NCBI GenBank assembly: GCA_015075185.1
Contig: JABTUW010000003.1
Coordinates: 868,001-932,000, forward strand
DNA: 64,000 bases
From: Anaerolineales bacterium
GTDB taxonomy: Bacteria > Chloroflexota > Anaerolineae > 4572-78 > J111
Direction: 5' to 3'
The notes beneath the pieces were generated by a model. The model saw nothing but the letters and a program-made list of their open reading frames with translations, was not told the origin of the DNA and did not search any database. Every line of letters begins with the position of its first letter. The first letter of the stretch is position 1. Position numbers and translations under genes: made by a program. This document shows positions 51,414 to 58,971 of the stretch, piece after piece.

Positions 51414-51451
51414 CTCAGTAATTTCTCAGCTTTGTCTTAGCTTTTGCTCAG
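51414..51451 (+). promoter_or_regulatory. 11-base-spaced CTCAG operator of the two-component operon
   Basis: CTCAG 51414-51418, CTCAG 51425-51429, CTTAG 51436-51440 and CTCAG 51447-51451, all at an exact 11-base period. A -10 candidate (GATAAT, 51462-51467) follows 10 bases after the last unit, so the array takes the place of the -35 box. This is the design of promoters activated by OmpR/PhoB-type regulators. Confidence 0.7.
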
Positions 51452-51520
51452 ATATGAAGGTGATAATATAGACAGAGGCTTCAGGCTTCACTATAATAGT
51501 TTCTGTCGGAAAGAAAAACC

Positions 51521-51602
51521 AGGTGACAGGCACTTTTAAGCAAAAACAGGTGGTTTTTGTTCAAATAAGCCCAATTAGTAGTTCGATAAGTGCCTGTCAC
51601 CT
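51521..51602. repeat. 15-bp-arm hairpin in the leader of the two-component operon
   Basis: AGGTGACAGGCACTT (51521-51535) and AAGTGCCTGTCACCT (51588-51602) are perfect reverse complements. An inner stem CAAAAAC/GTTTTTG lies in the loop. It ends 15 bases before ATG 51618. It matches the hairpin at 44849-44905 except for one base pair, changed on both arms. Confidence 0.85.
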
Positions 51603-51617
51603 TAATCCAAGAAACCG

Positions 51618-52295
51618 ATGACCACAATTTTAGTTGCCGATGACGATCAAAAATTACTCAAAATGGTGCGCCGGACCCTGATTTATGAAGGGTTTCAGGT
51701 GATGACTGCCGAAAATGGGCGTGAGGCTCTGGCGAAATTGGAGGTCCAAACGCCCGACCTGGTGGTGCTCGACTGGATGATGCCGGAACTGGATGGGCTG
51801 GAGCTGCTGCACCATCTGCGGGGGGCCGGAGATGAAGTTCCGGTACTCATCCTGACCGCGCGTGACGCCGTCGAGGATCGCGTCCAGGGGCTGGACCGGG
51901 GCGCTGACGATTATCTCATCAAGCCTTTTGCACCTTCGGAACTGCTGGCCCGGCTGCGGGCGCTGCTCCGGCGGACCCGGCTGCCCCGCGTCGAGACGCC
52001 TCTGATTTTTGCCGACCTCTATCTTAATCCCATCACCCGCGAAACCCGGCGAGGCAGCCGCTCCTTTGAATTAACGCCCAAAGAATTCGAGTTATTTCAT
52101 TTATTGATGCGCCATCCCCGCCAGGTATTGGTCCGGGATCGTATTCTGGAGGAGGTCTGGAACTATGATTTTGGCGGCGAGGATAACGTGTTAGAGGTAT
52201 ACATCGGTTATTTACGCAAAAAAACCGAGGCCGGGGGCGAACCCCGGTTGATTCATACCGTGCGTGGGATTGGTTACGTTTTGCGAGAGGCTTAA
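51618..52295 (+). CDS. OmpR-family response regulator
   Basis: The 225-residue protein has a receiver (VADDDQKLLK, phospho-acceptor D52 in VLDWMMPELDG, Lys in LIKPFAPSE) and a winged-helix output domain (about 125-223: LTPKEFELFHLLM, VLVRDRILEEVW, VYIGYLRKKTE, GIGYVLREA). It is co-transcribed with the kinase that starts one base after its stop. No clear Shine-Dalgarno is visible upstream; the leader hairpin ends 15 bases before ATG 51618. The 11-base CTCAG arrays upstream are the likely binding sites, implying autoregulation and control of the divergent hydrolase. Confidence 0.96.
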   Translation: MTTILVADDDQKLLKMVRRTLIYEGFQVMTAENGREALAKLEVQTPDLVVLDWMMPELDGLELLHHLRGAGDEVPVLILTARDAVEDRVQGLDRGADDYLIKPFAPSELLARLRALLRRTRLPRVETPLIFADLYLNPITRETRRGSRSFELTPKEFELFHLLMRHPRQVLVRDRILEEVWNYDFGGEDNVLEVYIGYLRKKTEAGGEPRLIHTVRGIGYVLREA

Positions 52296-52296
52296 A

Positions 52297-53694
52297 ATGT
52301 CCATTCGGCTGCGCTTAACCCTGCTTTACAGCCTTATCCTGGCCCTGACGTTGGTTATCTTCAGCGCCATTCTCTACGTCACCCAGGCCCGAACCACCCT
52401 GAACGACACAAAAGAAGCCGTGGCGGGGCGGGCCAAGTATCTCATTGAAGGACCGCTGGCCCATGGCTATTGGGATAAGGCGCTCAAGCCAGACTCGTCC
52501 AGGATCGGAACTTTTACCCAAATCCGCGATTTGGATGGCCAGGTATTGGGGCGTTCTCCTAATTTGGCTGACGATGCCCCGGCTTTGCCTCTGGGCGAAA
52601 CGGCCTTACAAGCCGCCCAACAGGGCCAGGCCTGGGTTGAAATTGCAGCGATGGATAGCGAGCGGTTATTCATTCACAACCAGCCTTTCAATTACGGAAC
52701 AGATAATACGCAGCTTATCCTGCAAGTCGCAGCCTCACTGGCCGAACAGGACCAAAATTTGAGCACGCTGGGTCGAATTTTAATTATCGGCAGCAGCGTG
52801 GCCGTAATTGCCGCTTTTGGCATTGGCTGGCTGTTAGCCGGTGTAGCTCTGCGTCCCATCAATCGCCTTCAACAGACGGCGCAGGCGATCGGCGTAGAAC
52901 GGGATTTCAACCGCCGGGTGGATTATCGCGGCCCTAACGACGAGATTGGGCAGTTGGTGACCACCTTCAATGATATGCTGGCCGAACTCCAGGCGGCTTA
53001 TGTTCAGGTCGAGGAAACGCTTCAAACCCAACGCCGTTTTGTGGCCGACGCTTCACACGAATTACGCACACCCTTGACGACTCTGCGCGGCAATATCGGT
53101 TTGCTACAACGGCGGCCCCCCATTAACGCCGAGGATCGGACTGACGTTCTGGACGATATGGTGGCTGAGACCGAGCGGCTCATGCGGTTGGTCAATGACC
53201 TGTTGGCCCTGGCCCGGGCCGATGCGGGACGGCCCCTAAGCCAAGAACCCGTTCAACTTAAGCCGTTACTTGAAGATGTCTGCCAGCAGGTTAAATTACT
53301 GGCGCCTGAACGGTCTGTTGTTTGTCAGGCCAGCTTCGATGCTGCCGTTATGGGTGATGACGACGCCCTTAAGCAGGTTCTGTTGGTTTTACTTGACAAT
53401 GCCCTCAAATACACTCCAGCGGAAACCACGATTACCCTGGCGACCCATCTGAATAATGGCGAAGTTGCCATCCAGGTTAGTGACAACGGTCCTGGGATCG
53501 CCTCAGCCCATCTGCCCCATCTTTTCGACCGTTTTTACCGGGGCGACACCGCCCGCAGCAGCCCCGGCGCCGGCCTGGGTTTAGCCATTGCCGAAGAGTT
53601 GGTCAAGGCCCAAAATGGTGTAATCACCGTCGAAAGCCGAATGGGTCACGGCAGTACATTTACCCTGACCTTTCCCCGGCACAGTACGGAATAG
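52297..53694 (+). CDS. membrane sensor histidine kinase, partner of the OmpR-type regulator
   Basis: ATG 52297 is chosen (GAGAGG upstream), one base after the regulator stop; a longer frame would overlap the regulator. The 465-residue protein has a first membrane helix (about 6-27, LTLLYSLILALTLVIFSAIL), an external sensor region of about 135 residues, and a second helix (about 165-190). A HAMP domain follows (RPINRLQQTAQAIG), then HisKA with ASHELRTPL (H254) and HATPase with NALKYTP, DNGPGI and GAGLGLAI. This is a classical EnvZ/PhoR-like kinase. The extracellular signal is unknown; the putative target, an exported hydrolase, hints at an envelope or nutrient signal. Confidence 0.95.
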   Translation: MSIRLRLTLLYSLILALTLVIFSAILYVTQARTTLNDTKEAVAGRAKYLIEGPLAHGYWDKALKPDSSRIGTFTQIRDLDGQVLGRSPNLADDAPALPLGETALQAAQQGQAWVEIAAMDSERLFIHNQPFNYGTDNTQLILQVAASLAEQDQNLSTLGRILIIGSSVAVIAAFGIGWLLAGVALRPINRLQQTAQAIGVERDFNRRVDYRGPNDEIGQLVTTFNDMLAELQAAYVQVEETLQTQRRFVADASHELRTPLTTLRGNIGLLQRRPPINAEDRTDVLDDMVAETERLMRLVNDLLALARADAGRPLSQEPVQLKPLLEDVCQQVKLLAPERSVVCQASFDAAVMGDDDALKQVLLVLLDNALKYTPAETTITLATHLNNGEVAIQVSDNGPGIASAHLPHLFDRFYRGDTARSSPGAGLGLAIAEELVKAQNGVITVESRMGHGSTFTLTFPRHSTE

Positions 53695-53722
53695 CCATTT
53701 ACCGAACGAAAGACACGGCTGG

Positions 53723-53751
53723 TTGTCAGTTGAAGGGCAGCGTGATATACT
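53723..53751 (+). promoter_or_regulatory. sigma-70-type promoter of the SRAP gene
   Basis: TTGTCA (53723-53728), a 17-base spacer and TATACT (53746-53751). It lies 29 bases after the kinase stop and supports the downstream start of the SRAP gene at 53820. Confidence 0.7.
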
Positions 53752-53819
53752 ATCATAGAACGTTGGTTCTAAAAAATATCTCCAGGAGAGTGTACTTTCC
53801 TGGGCAAAGCAGGTGCACG

Positions 53820-54488
53820 ATGTGTGGACGATTTACCTTAGCAACGAATACTCAAAAACTGGCCGAGGCTTTTGCCGAGTTTGAGGTGCCGGCCGATCTG
53901 CCGCCCCGTTACAATGTGGCCCCCTCACAACCCGTCGCGGTAGTGGCCAACAACGGCCAGCACAAAGTTGAATTTTTCCAGTGGGGCTTGATTCCTTCGT
54001 GGGCTAAAGATCCCAAAATCGGCAACCAGATGATCAATGCCCGCGCCGAAACTCTGGCCGAGAAGGCTTCTTTCAAAAATGCCTACAAGCGCCGCCGCTG
54101 CCTGGTGCTGGCCGATGGCTTTTATGAGTGGAAAAAAGAAGGTGACAATACCAAAACCCCGGTATATATCCGGCTGGCTTCCGGCGAGCCTTTTGCCTTT
54201 GGCGGACTGTGGGAAATGTGGCAGACCGCCGAAGATTTCATCCTCTCCTGTACCATCATCACCACCTCTCCCAACGAACTGATGGCCCAGATTCATAACC
54301 GCATGCCGCTTATTCTACCGCGTGAAGCCTACGAGCAATGGCTCGACCCCGCCGAGCGCACTCCCGACCAACTGAACAGTCTGCTTAAGCCCTACCCTGC
54401 CGAGCTGATGACCGCCTATCCTGTCTCCAGGCTGGTCAACAGCCCCAAAAACGACTCTCCGGCTCTGATCGAGCCGGTGGACAGCTAA
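53820..54488 (+). CDS. SRAP-domain protein (YedK/HMCES family)
   Basis: The start must be ATG 53820, giving Met-Cys-Gly-Arg-Phe: in this family Cys2, exposed after Met removal, forms a thiazolidine crosslink with abasic sites in single-stranded DNA to protect them. A longer frame from 53730 would begin inside the promoter spacer. Of 222 residues, conserved parts include RYNVAPSQ, WGLIPSWA, NARAETLAEK, RCLVLADGFYEWKK, FAFGGLWE and HNRMPLIL. The protein has the usual YedK length. It shields abasic lesions at stalled forks. It is followed 30 bases later by the aminopeptidase, with no evident functional link. Confidence 0.95.
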   Translation: MCGRFTLATNTQKLAEAFAEFEVPADLPPRYNVAPSQPVAVVANNGQHKVEFFQWGLIPSWAKDPKIGNQMINARAETLAEKASFKNAYKRRRCLVLADGFYEWKKEGDNTKTPVYIRLASGEPFAFGGLWEMWQTAEDFILSCTIITTSPNELMAQIHNRMPLILPREAYEQWLDPAERTPDQLNSLLKPYPAELMTAYPVSRLVNSPKNDSPALIEPVDS

Positions 54489-54518
54489 ATCTAAATCATC
54501 TATTAGGAGCCTCACCTG

Positions 54519-55757
54519 GTGTCATCCCTTTCCTTTGAAGAAAAACTGCAAAATTACGCCGAGCTGGCTGTCAAAATTGGGCTGGGTCTGTGGGCGGGAC
54601 AGCGTTTGCTCGTCCGTGCCCCGGTGGAAAGCGCGCCGCTGGTGCGCTTGATTGCCGCGAGTGCCTACAAAGCCGGAGCCAAGCTGGTAGATGTCATGTG
54701 GAATGACGACGCCGTAACCCTGGCCCGCTTCAATTATGCGCCGCGTGATTCTTTTGAGGAGTTTCCCACCTGGCAAGCCGATGCACTGATTAAAATCGCC
54801 AACGAGGGTGGGGCAGTTTTATCCATCCACGCCACCGACCCTGACCTGCTTAAAGAGCAAGATCCGGATTTGGTGGCGTTGGTGCAGCGGGTCGGCCAAA
54901 CCCATTTGATCCCTTTTCGCCGCAAGGTCATGTCTGACGAGTTGAACTGGTCCATCATTTCCCTGCCGATTGCCAGTTGGGCGGCCAAAGTTTTTCCCGG
55001 CCTCCCACCGGAGGAGCAAATTGTCAGCTTGTGGGAGGCCATCTTTGCGGTCTGCCGCATTGACCAGCCAGACCCTGTTACCGCCTGGCAGCAGCACGTG
55101 GCCGAGCTGTCGGCTCGCAAAGATTACCTCAACGCCAAACGTTATACGACCCTGAAATTCACCGCCCCCGGCACCGATCTCACTCTCGGCCTGCCCGACC
55201 ACCACATTTGGCACGGCGCTCAAAGCCAGACTCCCGCCGGCATCACCTTTATCGCCAATGTCCCAACCGAAGAGGTCTTTACGCTGCCCCACAAAGACCG
55301 CGCCAATGGAGTGGTCAGCAGTACCAAACCCTTAAGCTACGGGGGAGTTTTGATTGAGGATTTCAGCCTGACCTTTGCCGAGGGCCGGGTGGTTAAGGTG
55401 ACCGCCAAAAAGGGAGAAGCCGTGCTCAAGAAGCTGGTTGAAACCGACGAAGGTTCGGCTCGGCTGGGCGAGGTAGCCTTAGTCCCCCACAGCTCGCCCA
55501 TTTCGCAATCCGGCCTGCTTTTTTACAACACCCTGTTTGACGAAAATGCCTCGAATCACGTCGCCATTGGCCGGGCCTATCGCTTTTGTGTGGCCGGCGG
55601 TCCAGCGATGTCTGACGAGGAATTTGCCGCTGCCGGAGGCAATGACAGCCTGGCCCACGTTGACTTCATGATCGGCAGCGCCGCGATGGACGTGGATGGT
55701 ATCACCTCTGAGGGCGTCTCCGAACCGATTATGCGCGCCGGCGAGTGGGCTTTTTAA
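54519..55757 (+). CDS. M29-family aminopeptidase
   Basis: The 412-residue protein belongs to the thermophilic aminopeptidase (AmpS/PepS/aminopeptidase T) family, metal-dependent enzymes removing N-terminal residues from peptides. Recognisable blocks are YAELAVKIGLGLWAGQRLLV at the start, FIANVPTEEVFTLP with a metal-binding Glu, LGEVALVPHSSPIS, YNTLFDENASNHVAIGRAY with the His ligand, and HVDFMIGS near the end. The start is GTG 54519, with AGGAG about 10 bases upstream. The length is typical (about 410). It is probably read from the SRAP promoter. Confidence 0.95.
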   Translation: MSSLSFEEKLQNYAELAVKIGLGLWAGQRLLVRAPVESAPLVRLIAASAYKAGAKLVDVMWNDDAVTLARFNYAPRDSFEEFPTWQADALIKIANEGGAVLSIHATDPDLLKEQDPDLVALVQRVGQTHLIPFRRKVMSDELNWSIISLPIASWAAKVFPGLPPEEQIVSLWEAIFAVCRIDQPDPVTAWQQHVAELSARKDYLNAKRYTTLKFTAPGTDLTLGLPDHHIWHGAQSQTPAGITFIANVPTEEVFTLPHKDRANGVVSSTKPLSYGGVLIEDFSLTFAEGRVVKVTAKKGEAVLKKLVETDEGSARLGEVALVPHSSPISQSGLLFYNTLFDENASNHVAIGRAYRFCVAGGPAMSDEEFAAAGGNDSLAHVDFMIGSAAMDVDGITSEGVSEPIMRAGEWAF

Positions 55758-55921
55758 GAGGAAGAAGGGAAGGCTGAAAGTTTGAATTTTCTCTGCTAGC
55801 CGGCTTCCCGCCCTGCCAGCCAATTCTCTAATTCGACATAACGCAACAAACTTTCAAAAAATTCAAAACTCGATTATACTTTAAGTGATACGCAGAGTGT
55901 TTTTGGTCAGGAGACCAGACG

Positions 55922-57166
55922 ATGGCGGCAGTTAAAGACGCCACTGGGGAGTTCCACCCTTCCTATGGGCGGGGTTGGATTATTCTCAGCTACGGCGTAA
56001 TTTGGTTGATCGCTTTGGCGGCCGGATATACCCTGGTTGATCCATTTTTTGCCTCTGGGAATAACCTGCTCGCCATCCTCTTCGCTGCTGCCCTGGCCGG
56101 GGGTCTCGCTGGGGCTACGGCGATGTTGCAGCGTCTAAGTCACCATCTGCTTGTGGCCCAAGATTGGCCAAACCGGTCTCTCTTGACTTACTTCCTCCAG
56201 CCGCTAAGCGGCCTCATTGCCGGAATGCTGAGCCTGCTGATTACTCTGCCGGGCGGCCTGCTGGTCAATTATGCCACAACACGTACCCTGGCCCTGTCTA
56301 GCCTGGCGGCTTCCTCCACCTTTGTCGCCCTGTCGCTGCTGCTGGCCTGGATTGCCGGTTACTATCAGGAAGCAATCCTGGCCAAAATCAGTCCTGCTGC
56401 CGGCAGCCCAGAGAAGGCATTGACTACCCCCGCAAAAACAACCACAAACAAAGCGCCGGGATCAAACGGTTCTCTCCCGGGATCGCCGTTGGCCTTTCAA
56501 GCCTGGGTTGAGCAGCGCCAGCGAATGAGCCGCTGGTCTTTCATCTGGGGAGTAATTATTTTGGTTTATGGTCTGTTCTGGTTGGTTGGTCTGGTGGCCG
56601 GATTTTTGGGGAGCGGATCCTTGTTCCCAGTGGAGACTGGGGACAATTCGTTGCTGGTCAATCTCCTGGCCGCGGGTTGGCCCGCTATTCTTGCCGGCGG
56701 GATGGGCGGAGTCGTGGGTATGTTCTATGATTTGTACCGCCATATCTCTTTTGAACAGGATTTTGACCGGCAGCACCTCATCGCTTACCCCATTTTGCCT
56801 TTCACCGGCCTAGTTTTAGGGGGAGCGATGTACCTGTTTATTGCCAGCGGCTATCTCAGCCTCAAATCCCTCGCTGGCGAGGCCCCGCCAGTTGTTGACT
56901 CGCCCGCAGTGATTGCCGGCTACGTTGTCTTGGGGTGGCTGGCCGGTTTCCGCCAGCAATCGCTGCACGGGTTGATCCGGCGATTAATTCAGGCGCTGAT
57001 CAAGTTCGTCCGGGGTTCTCTTTCCGGTTTATCGCCCAAAGTGCTGTGGGACCAGGCCAACCGCGACGAGGCCCTGTCCGAGGTCGCCCGGCAGTGGGAG
57101 CTGTTTGGACAGACTGACCGCGATACCTCCCCCCGTCTCAAAGATAAAATTAGCCCATCCGAGTAG
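55922..57166 (+). CDS. polytopic membrane protein with internal duplication
   Basis: The 414-residue protein has two related halves of about 150 residues joined by a Thr/Pro/Ala-rich linker (about 160-185). Each half has four hydrophobic helices and the same order of landmarks. In half one, YGVIWLIALAAGYTL, then AGGLAGATAMLQRLSHH, then TYFLQPLSGLIAGML. In half two, YGLFWLVGLVAGFLG, then AGGMGGVVGMFYDLYRH, then AYPILPFTGLVLGG. A charged cytosolic tail ends it. An inverted-topology or gene-fusion origin is likely. No transporter or enzyme family is recognised. An imperfect -10 (TATACT, about 55876) lies upstream. It is convergent with the phosphatase gene 18 bases away. Confidence 0.85.
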   Translation: MAAVKDATGEFHPSYGRGWIILSYGVIWLIALAAGYTLVDPFFASGNNLLAILFAAALAGGLAGATAMLQRLSHHLLVAQDWPNRSLLTYFLQPLSGLIAGMLSLLITLPGGLLVNYATTRTLALSSLAASSTFVALSLLLAWIAGYYQEAILAKISPAAGSPEKALTTPAKTTTNKAPGSNGSLPGSPLAFQAWVEQRQRMSRWSFIWGVIILVYGLFWLVGLVAGFLGSGSLFPVETGDNSLLVNLLAAGWPAILAGGMGGVVGMFYDLYRHISFEQDFDRQHLIAYPILPFTGLVLGGAMYLFIASGYLSLKSLAGEAPPVVDSPAVIAGYVVLGWLAGFRQQSLHGLIRRLIQALIKFVRGSLSGLSPKVLWDQANRDEALSEVARQWELFGQTDRDTSPRLKDKISPSE

Positions 57167-57184
57167 TCCCTCTACAGATTTACC

Positions 57185-58222
57185 CTAACCCGCACCATTG
57201 ACCTTAGCTACCACAATCGTCGTATCATCCGCCAGGGCTTCACCCTCCGTAAATGCCTGGACCTCCTGGCGAATTGCCTGCACCAACTCTTTGGCCGGTA
57301 ACTCAGCCGCCTGGTGGACCAGGGCAGCTAAGCGCTCCCGGCCAAATTGGTCTTCCCCAGCATTCATCGCCTCAGTGACCCCATCCGTATACAACAGCAA
57401 AATATCTCCGTGGGCCAGTGTCGCCGTCTCGGTGCCAATCTTGAACTCCTCTACCAGCCCAATCGCCGCTCCGGTTGGTTGGAGCCAGTTAATGGAGTCG
57501 CCGCCATTCTCCTGCCGGCAGTACAGCAGGGGTGGATTATGCCCGGCATTGCCGTAGGTCAGAGTTTGGGTAGCGGGGTCGAAGCAGGCCAAAAAGAGGG
57601 TTACAAAGGTGGTGAAGTGAACGTTGTGGACGAAGAAACGATTGAGATGCTGCAATACCTCGACCGGAGAGTCGGTGGTGGGGACGAGGGTGCGCAAAGC
57701 GGTTTGCAGACTGGCCATGAGCAAACTGGCGGACATGCCGTGACCCGCTACATCGGCGATGGCCAAGCCGTGGCTGTCGTCGGCAAAATGGAAGAAGTCA
57801 AAATAATCGCCGCCGACAATCTGGGCCGGCCGGCTGAAAATGGCCAATTCCAACCCCGGAATAGTCGGCGCATGTTGGGGCAGGAGCGCCTTCTGCACTT
57901 TTTGGGCCAGCTCCAGGTCAGCTTCCAGCAGGCGTCTTTCGTCATCCGAAAAATGATCGAGGCAGACAGAGGCGGTATAATCCATTTCTAAAAGTTCAGG
58001 ATCAACATACTCGTGACAAACCTGGCAGCGACCCAAGGTACCCTCCTCTATTTCGGCAATCGCCGTATCGAGTTTGTTCAAATGCGCTCGGAGAGCGGGT
58101 TCAGCCGTCGGCCCTAAGCGTATTTGCCGGGTACGAGCCGGTGTGCTGCGCAGCCACTCGGCGAGGCTGTGACGTTTTGCCAGTAAATTAACCCGAATGC
58201 GATCAAAAACTGAGGTTTCCAT
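57185..58222 (-). CDS. SpoIIE/RsbU-type PP2C phosphatase with N-terminal DksA-like zinc finger
   Basis: Residues about 45-95 match a DksA/TraR-type zinc finger region: a helical AHLNKLDTAIAEIEEGTLG leads into GRCQVCHEYV and SVCLDHF (C-x2-C, C-x2-H). After a short coiled coil (LELAQKVQKALLP) comes a SpoIIE-type PP2C domain (about 120-343), with the metal-binding Asp residues in GGDYFDFF and AIADVAGHGM, then GNAGHNPPL, LYTDGVTEA and the final DDTTIVVAKV. Such phosphatases usually dephosphorylate anti-sigma-factor antagonists to release a sigma factor. The finger could place it at RNA polymerase or sense redox or metal. No anti-sigma partner gene is nearby. It has 345 residues; start ATG 58222. 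Confidence 0.93.
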   Translation of the reverse strand: METSVFDRIRVNLLAKRHSLAEWLRSTPARTRQIRLGPTAEPALRAHLNKLDTAIAEIEEGTLGRCQVCHEYVDPELLEMDYTASVCLDHFSDDERRLLEADLELAQKVQKALLPQHAPTIPGLELAIFSRPAQIVGGDYFDFFHFADDSHGLAIADVAGHGMSASLLMASLQTALRTLVPTTDSPVEVLQHLNRFFVHNVHFTTFVTLFLACFDPATQTLTYGNAGHNPPLLYCRQENGGDSINWLQPTGAAIGLVEEFKIGTETATLAHGDILLLYTDGVTEAMNAGEDQFGRERLAALVHQAAELPAKELVQAIRQEVQAFTEGEALADDTTIVVAKVNGAG

Positions 58223-58280
58223 ATGCTTTCTTCCTCTCAGCTCAAAAATCCAAAATTGGCTTAATAAAAGGTCTTTTGTC

Positions 58281-58316
58281 TTGCATTTTAATTGATTATC
58301 TTATATATTGTATAAG
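58281..58316 (+). promoter_or_regulatory. vapBC promoter and palindromic operator
   Basis: TTGCAT (58281-58286), a 17-base spacer and TATATT (58304-58309). A palindrome CTTATA-tattg-TATAAG (58300-58316) covers the -10 region, as expected for autorepression by the antitoxin-toxin complex. Confidence 0.6.
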
Positions 58317-58340
58317 TATCATAATTACAGGTGATTTACA

Positions 58341-58571
58341 ATGCAAACTGCTGTTACAAAACGGGGACAAACTGTTATTCCAGCTTCAATCCGAAAACGT
58401 TATCAAATTGAAGAAGGCGACGCTCTGGTCTGGATTGACGATGGCGATACAATTCGGGTTATTCCCGTGTCGCGTGATCCAATTCGAGCCTTGCGCGGCA
58501 GCGGACGTGGAGAACAACTGCTCCAACGCCTCTTAGCCGCGCGGCAAGAGGACCGCAGCTATGACCGCTGA
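58341..58571 (+). CDS. vapB: AbrB/MazE-like antitoxin (VapB)
   Basis: The 76-residue protein begins with a swapped-hairpin AbrB domain (MQTAVTKRGQTVIPASIRKR, then ALVWIDDGDTIRVIPV), which binds DNA. A C-terminal tail (GEQLLQRLLAARQEDRSYDR) should wrap the toxin. It overlaps the PIN-domain gene by 11 bases. A palindrome over its promoter suggests autoregulation. Confidence 0.9.
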   Translation: MQTAVTKRGQTVIPASIRKRYQIEEGDALVWIDDGDTIRVIPVSRDPIRALRGSGRGEQLLQRLLAARQEDRSYDR

Positions 58572-58968
58572 AACTTACCTGTTAGACACCTCTGCTATCA
58601 TGACCCTGATTGAAGATGAGATGGGTGCAGAACGAGTTGAACAGATCCTCCGGGAGCAGTCAGTCATCATGACCTGGATGAGTTTGCTTGAGGTCGCCTA
58701 TATTACTCAACAAGAACGCGGCGCAGCAGAAGCCGAACGGCGTTATGCTCTCTTAAAAGTTTTACCGGTTAATCTTCTATGGCAGCTTGACGAGCCAACG
58801 TTGCTGACCGCCGCACGACTGAAAGCGAATTATCATCTGTCGCTGGCAGATACCATCATCGCTGCCTATGCCATTCAGCAGAAAGCTGTTATCCTTCACA
58901 AAGACCCGCAGTTTGAAGCCTTGACCGGGCAAGTGGGCCTGGAAGCATTGCCCTACAAAACCGTCTGA
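58561..58968 (+). CDS. vapC: PIN-domain toxin (VapC-like ribonuclease)
   Basis: The 135-residue PIN domain keeps the acidic metal-binding set: Asp in LLDTSAI, Glu in SLLEVAY, Asp in SLADTIIAAYA and the last Asp in HKDPQFE. VapC toxins cut tRNA or rRNA when the antitoxin is degraded. It overlaps the antitoxin by 11 bases and ends 3 bases before the convergent uvrA stop. All catalytic residues are present, so the toxin is likely functional. Confidence 0.93.
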   Translation: MTAETYLLDTSAIMTLIEDEMGAERVEQILREQSVIMTWMSLLEVAYITQQERGAAEAERRYALLKVLPVNLLWQLDEPTLLTAARLKANYHLSLADTIIAAYAIQQKAVILHKDPQFEALTGQVGLEALPYKTV

Positions 58969-58971
58969 CCT

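Noticed and set aside
51521-51602. Hairpin before 51618 as an intrinsic terminator
   Set aside because: It is not followed by a T-run and lies in the leader, directly before a start codon.
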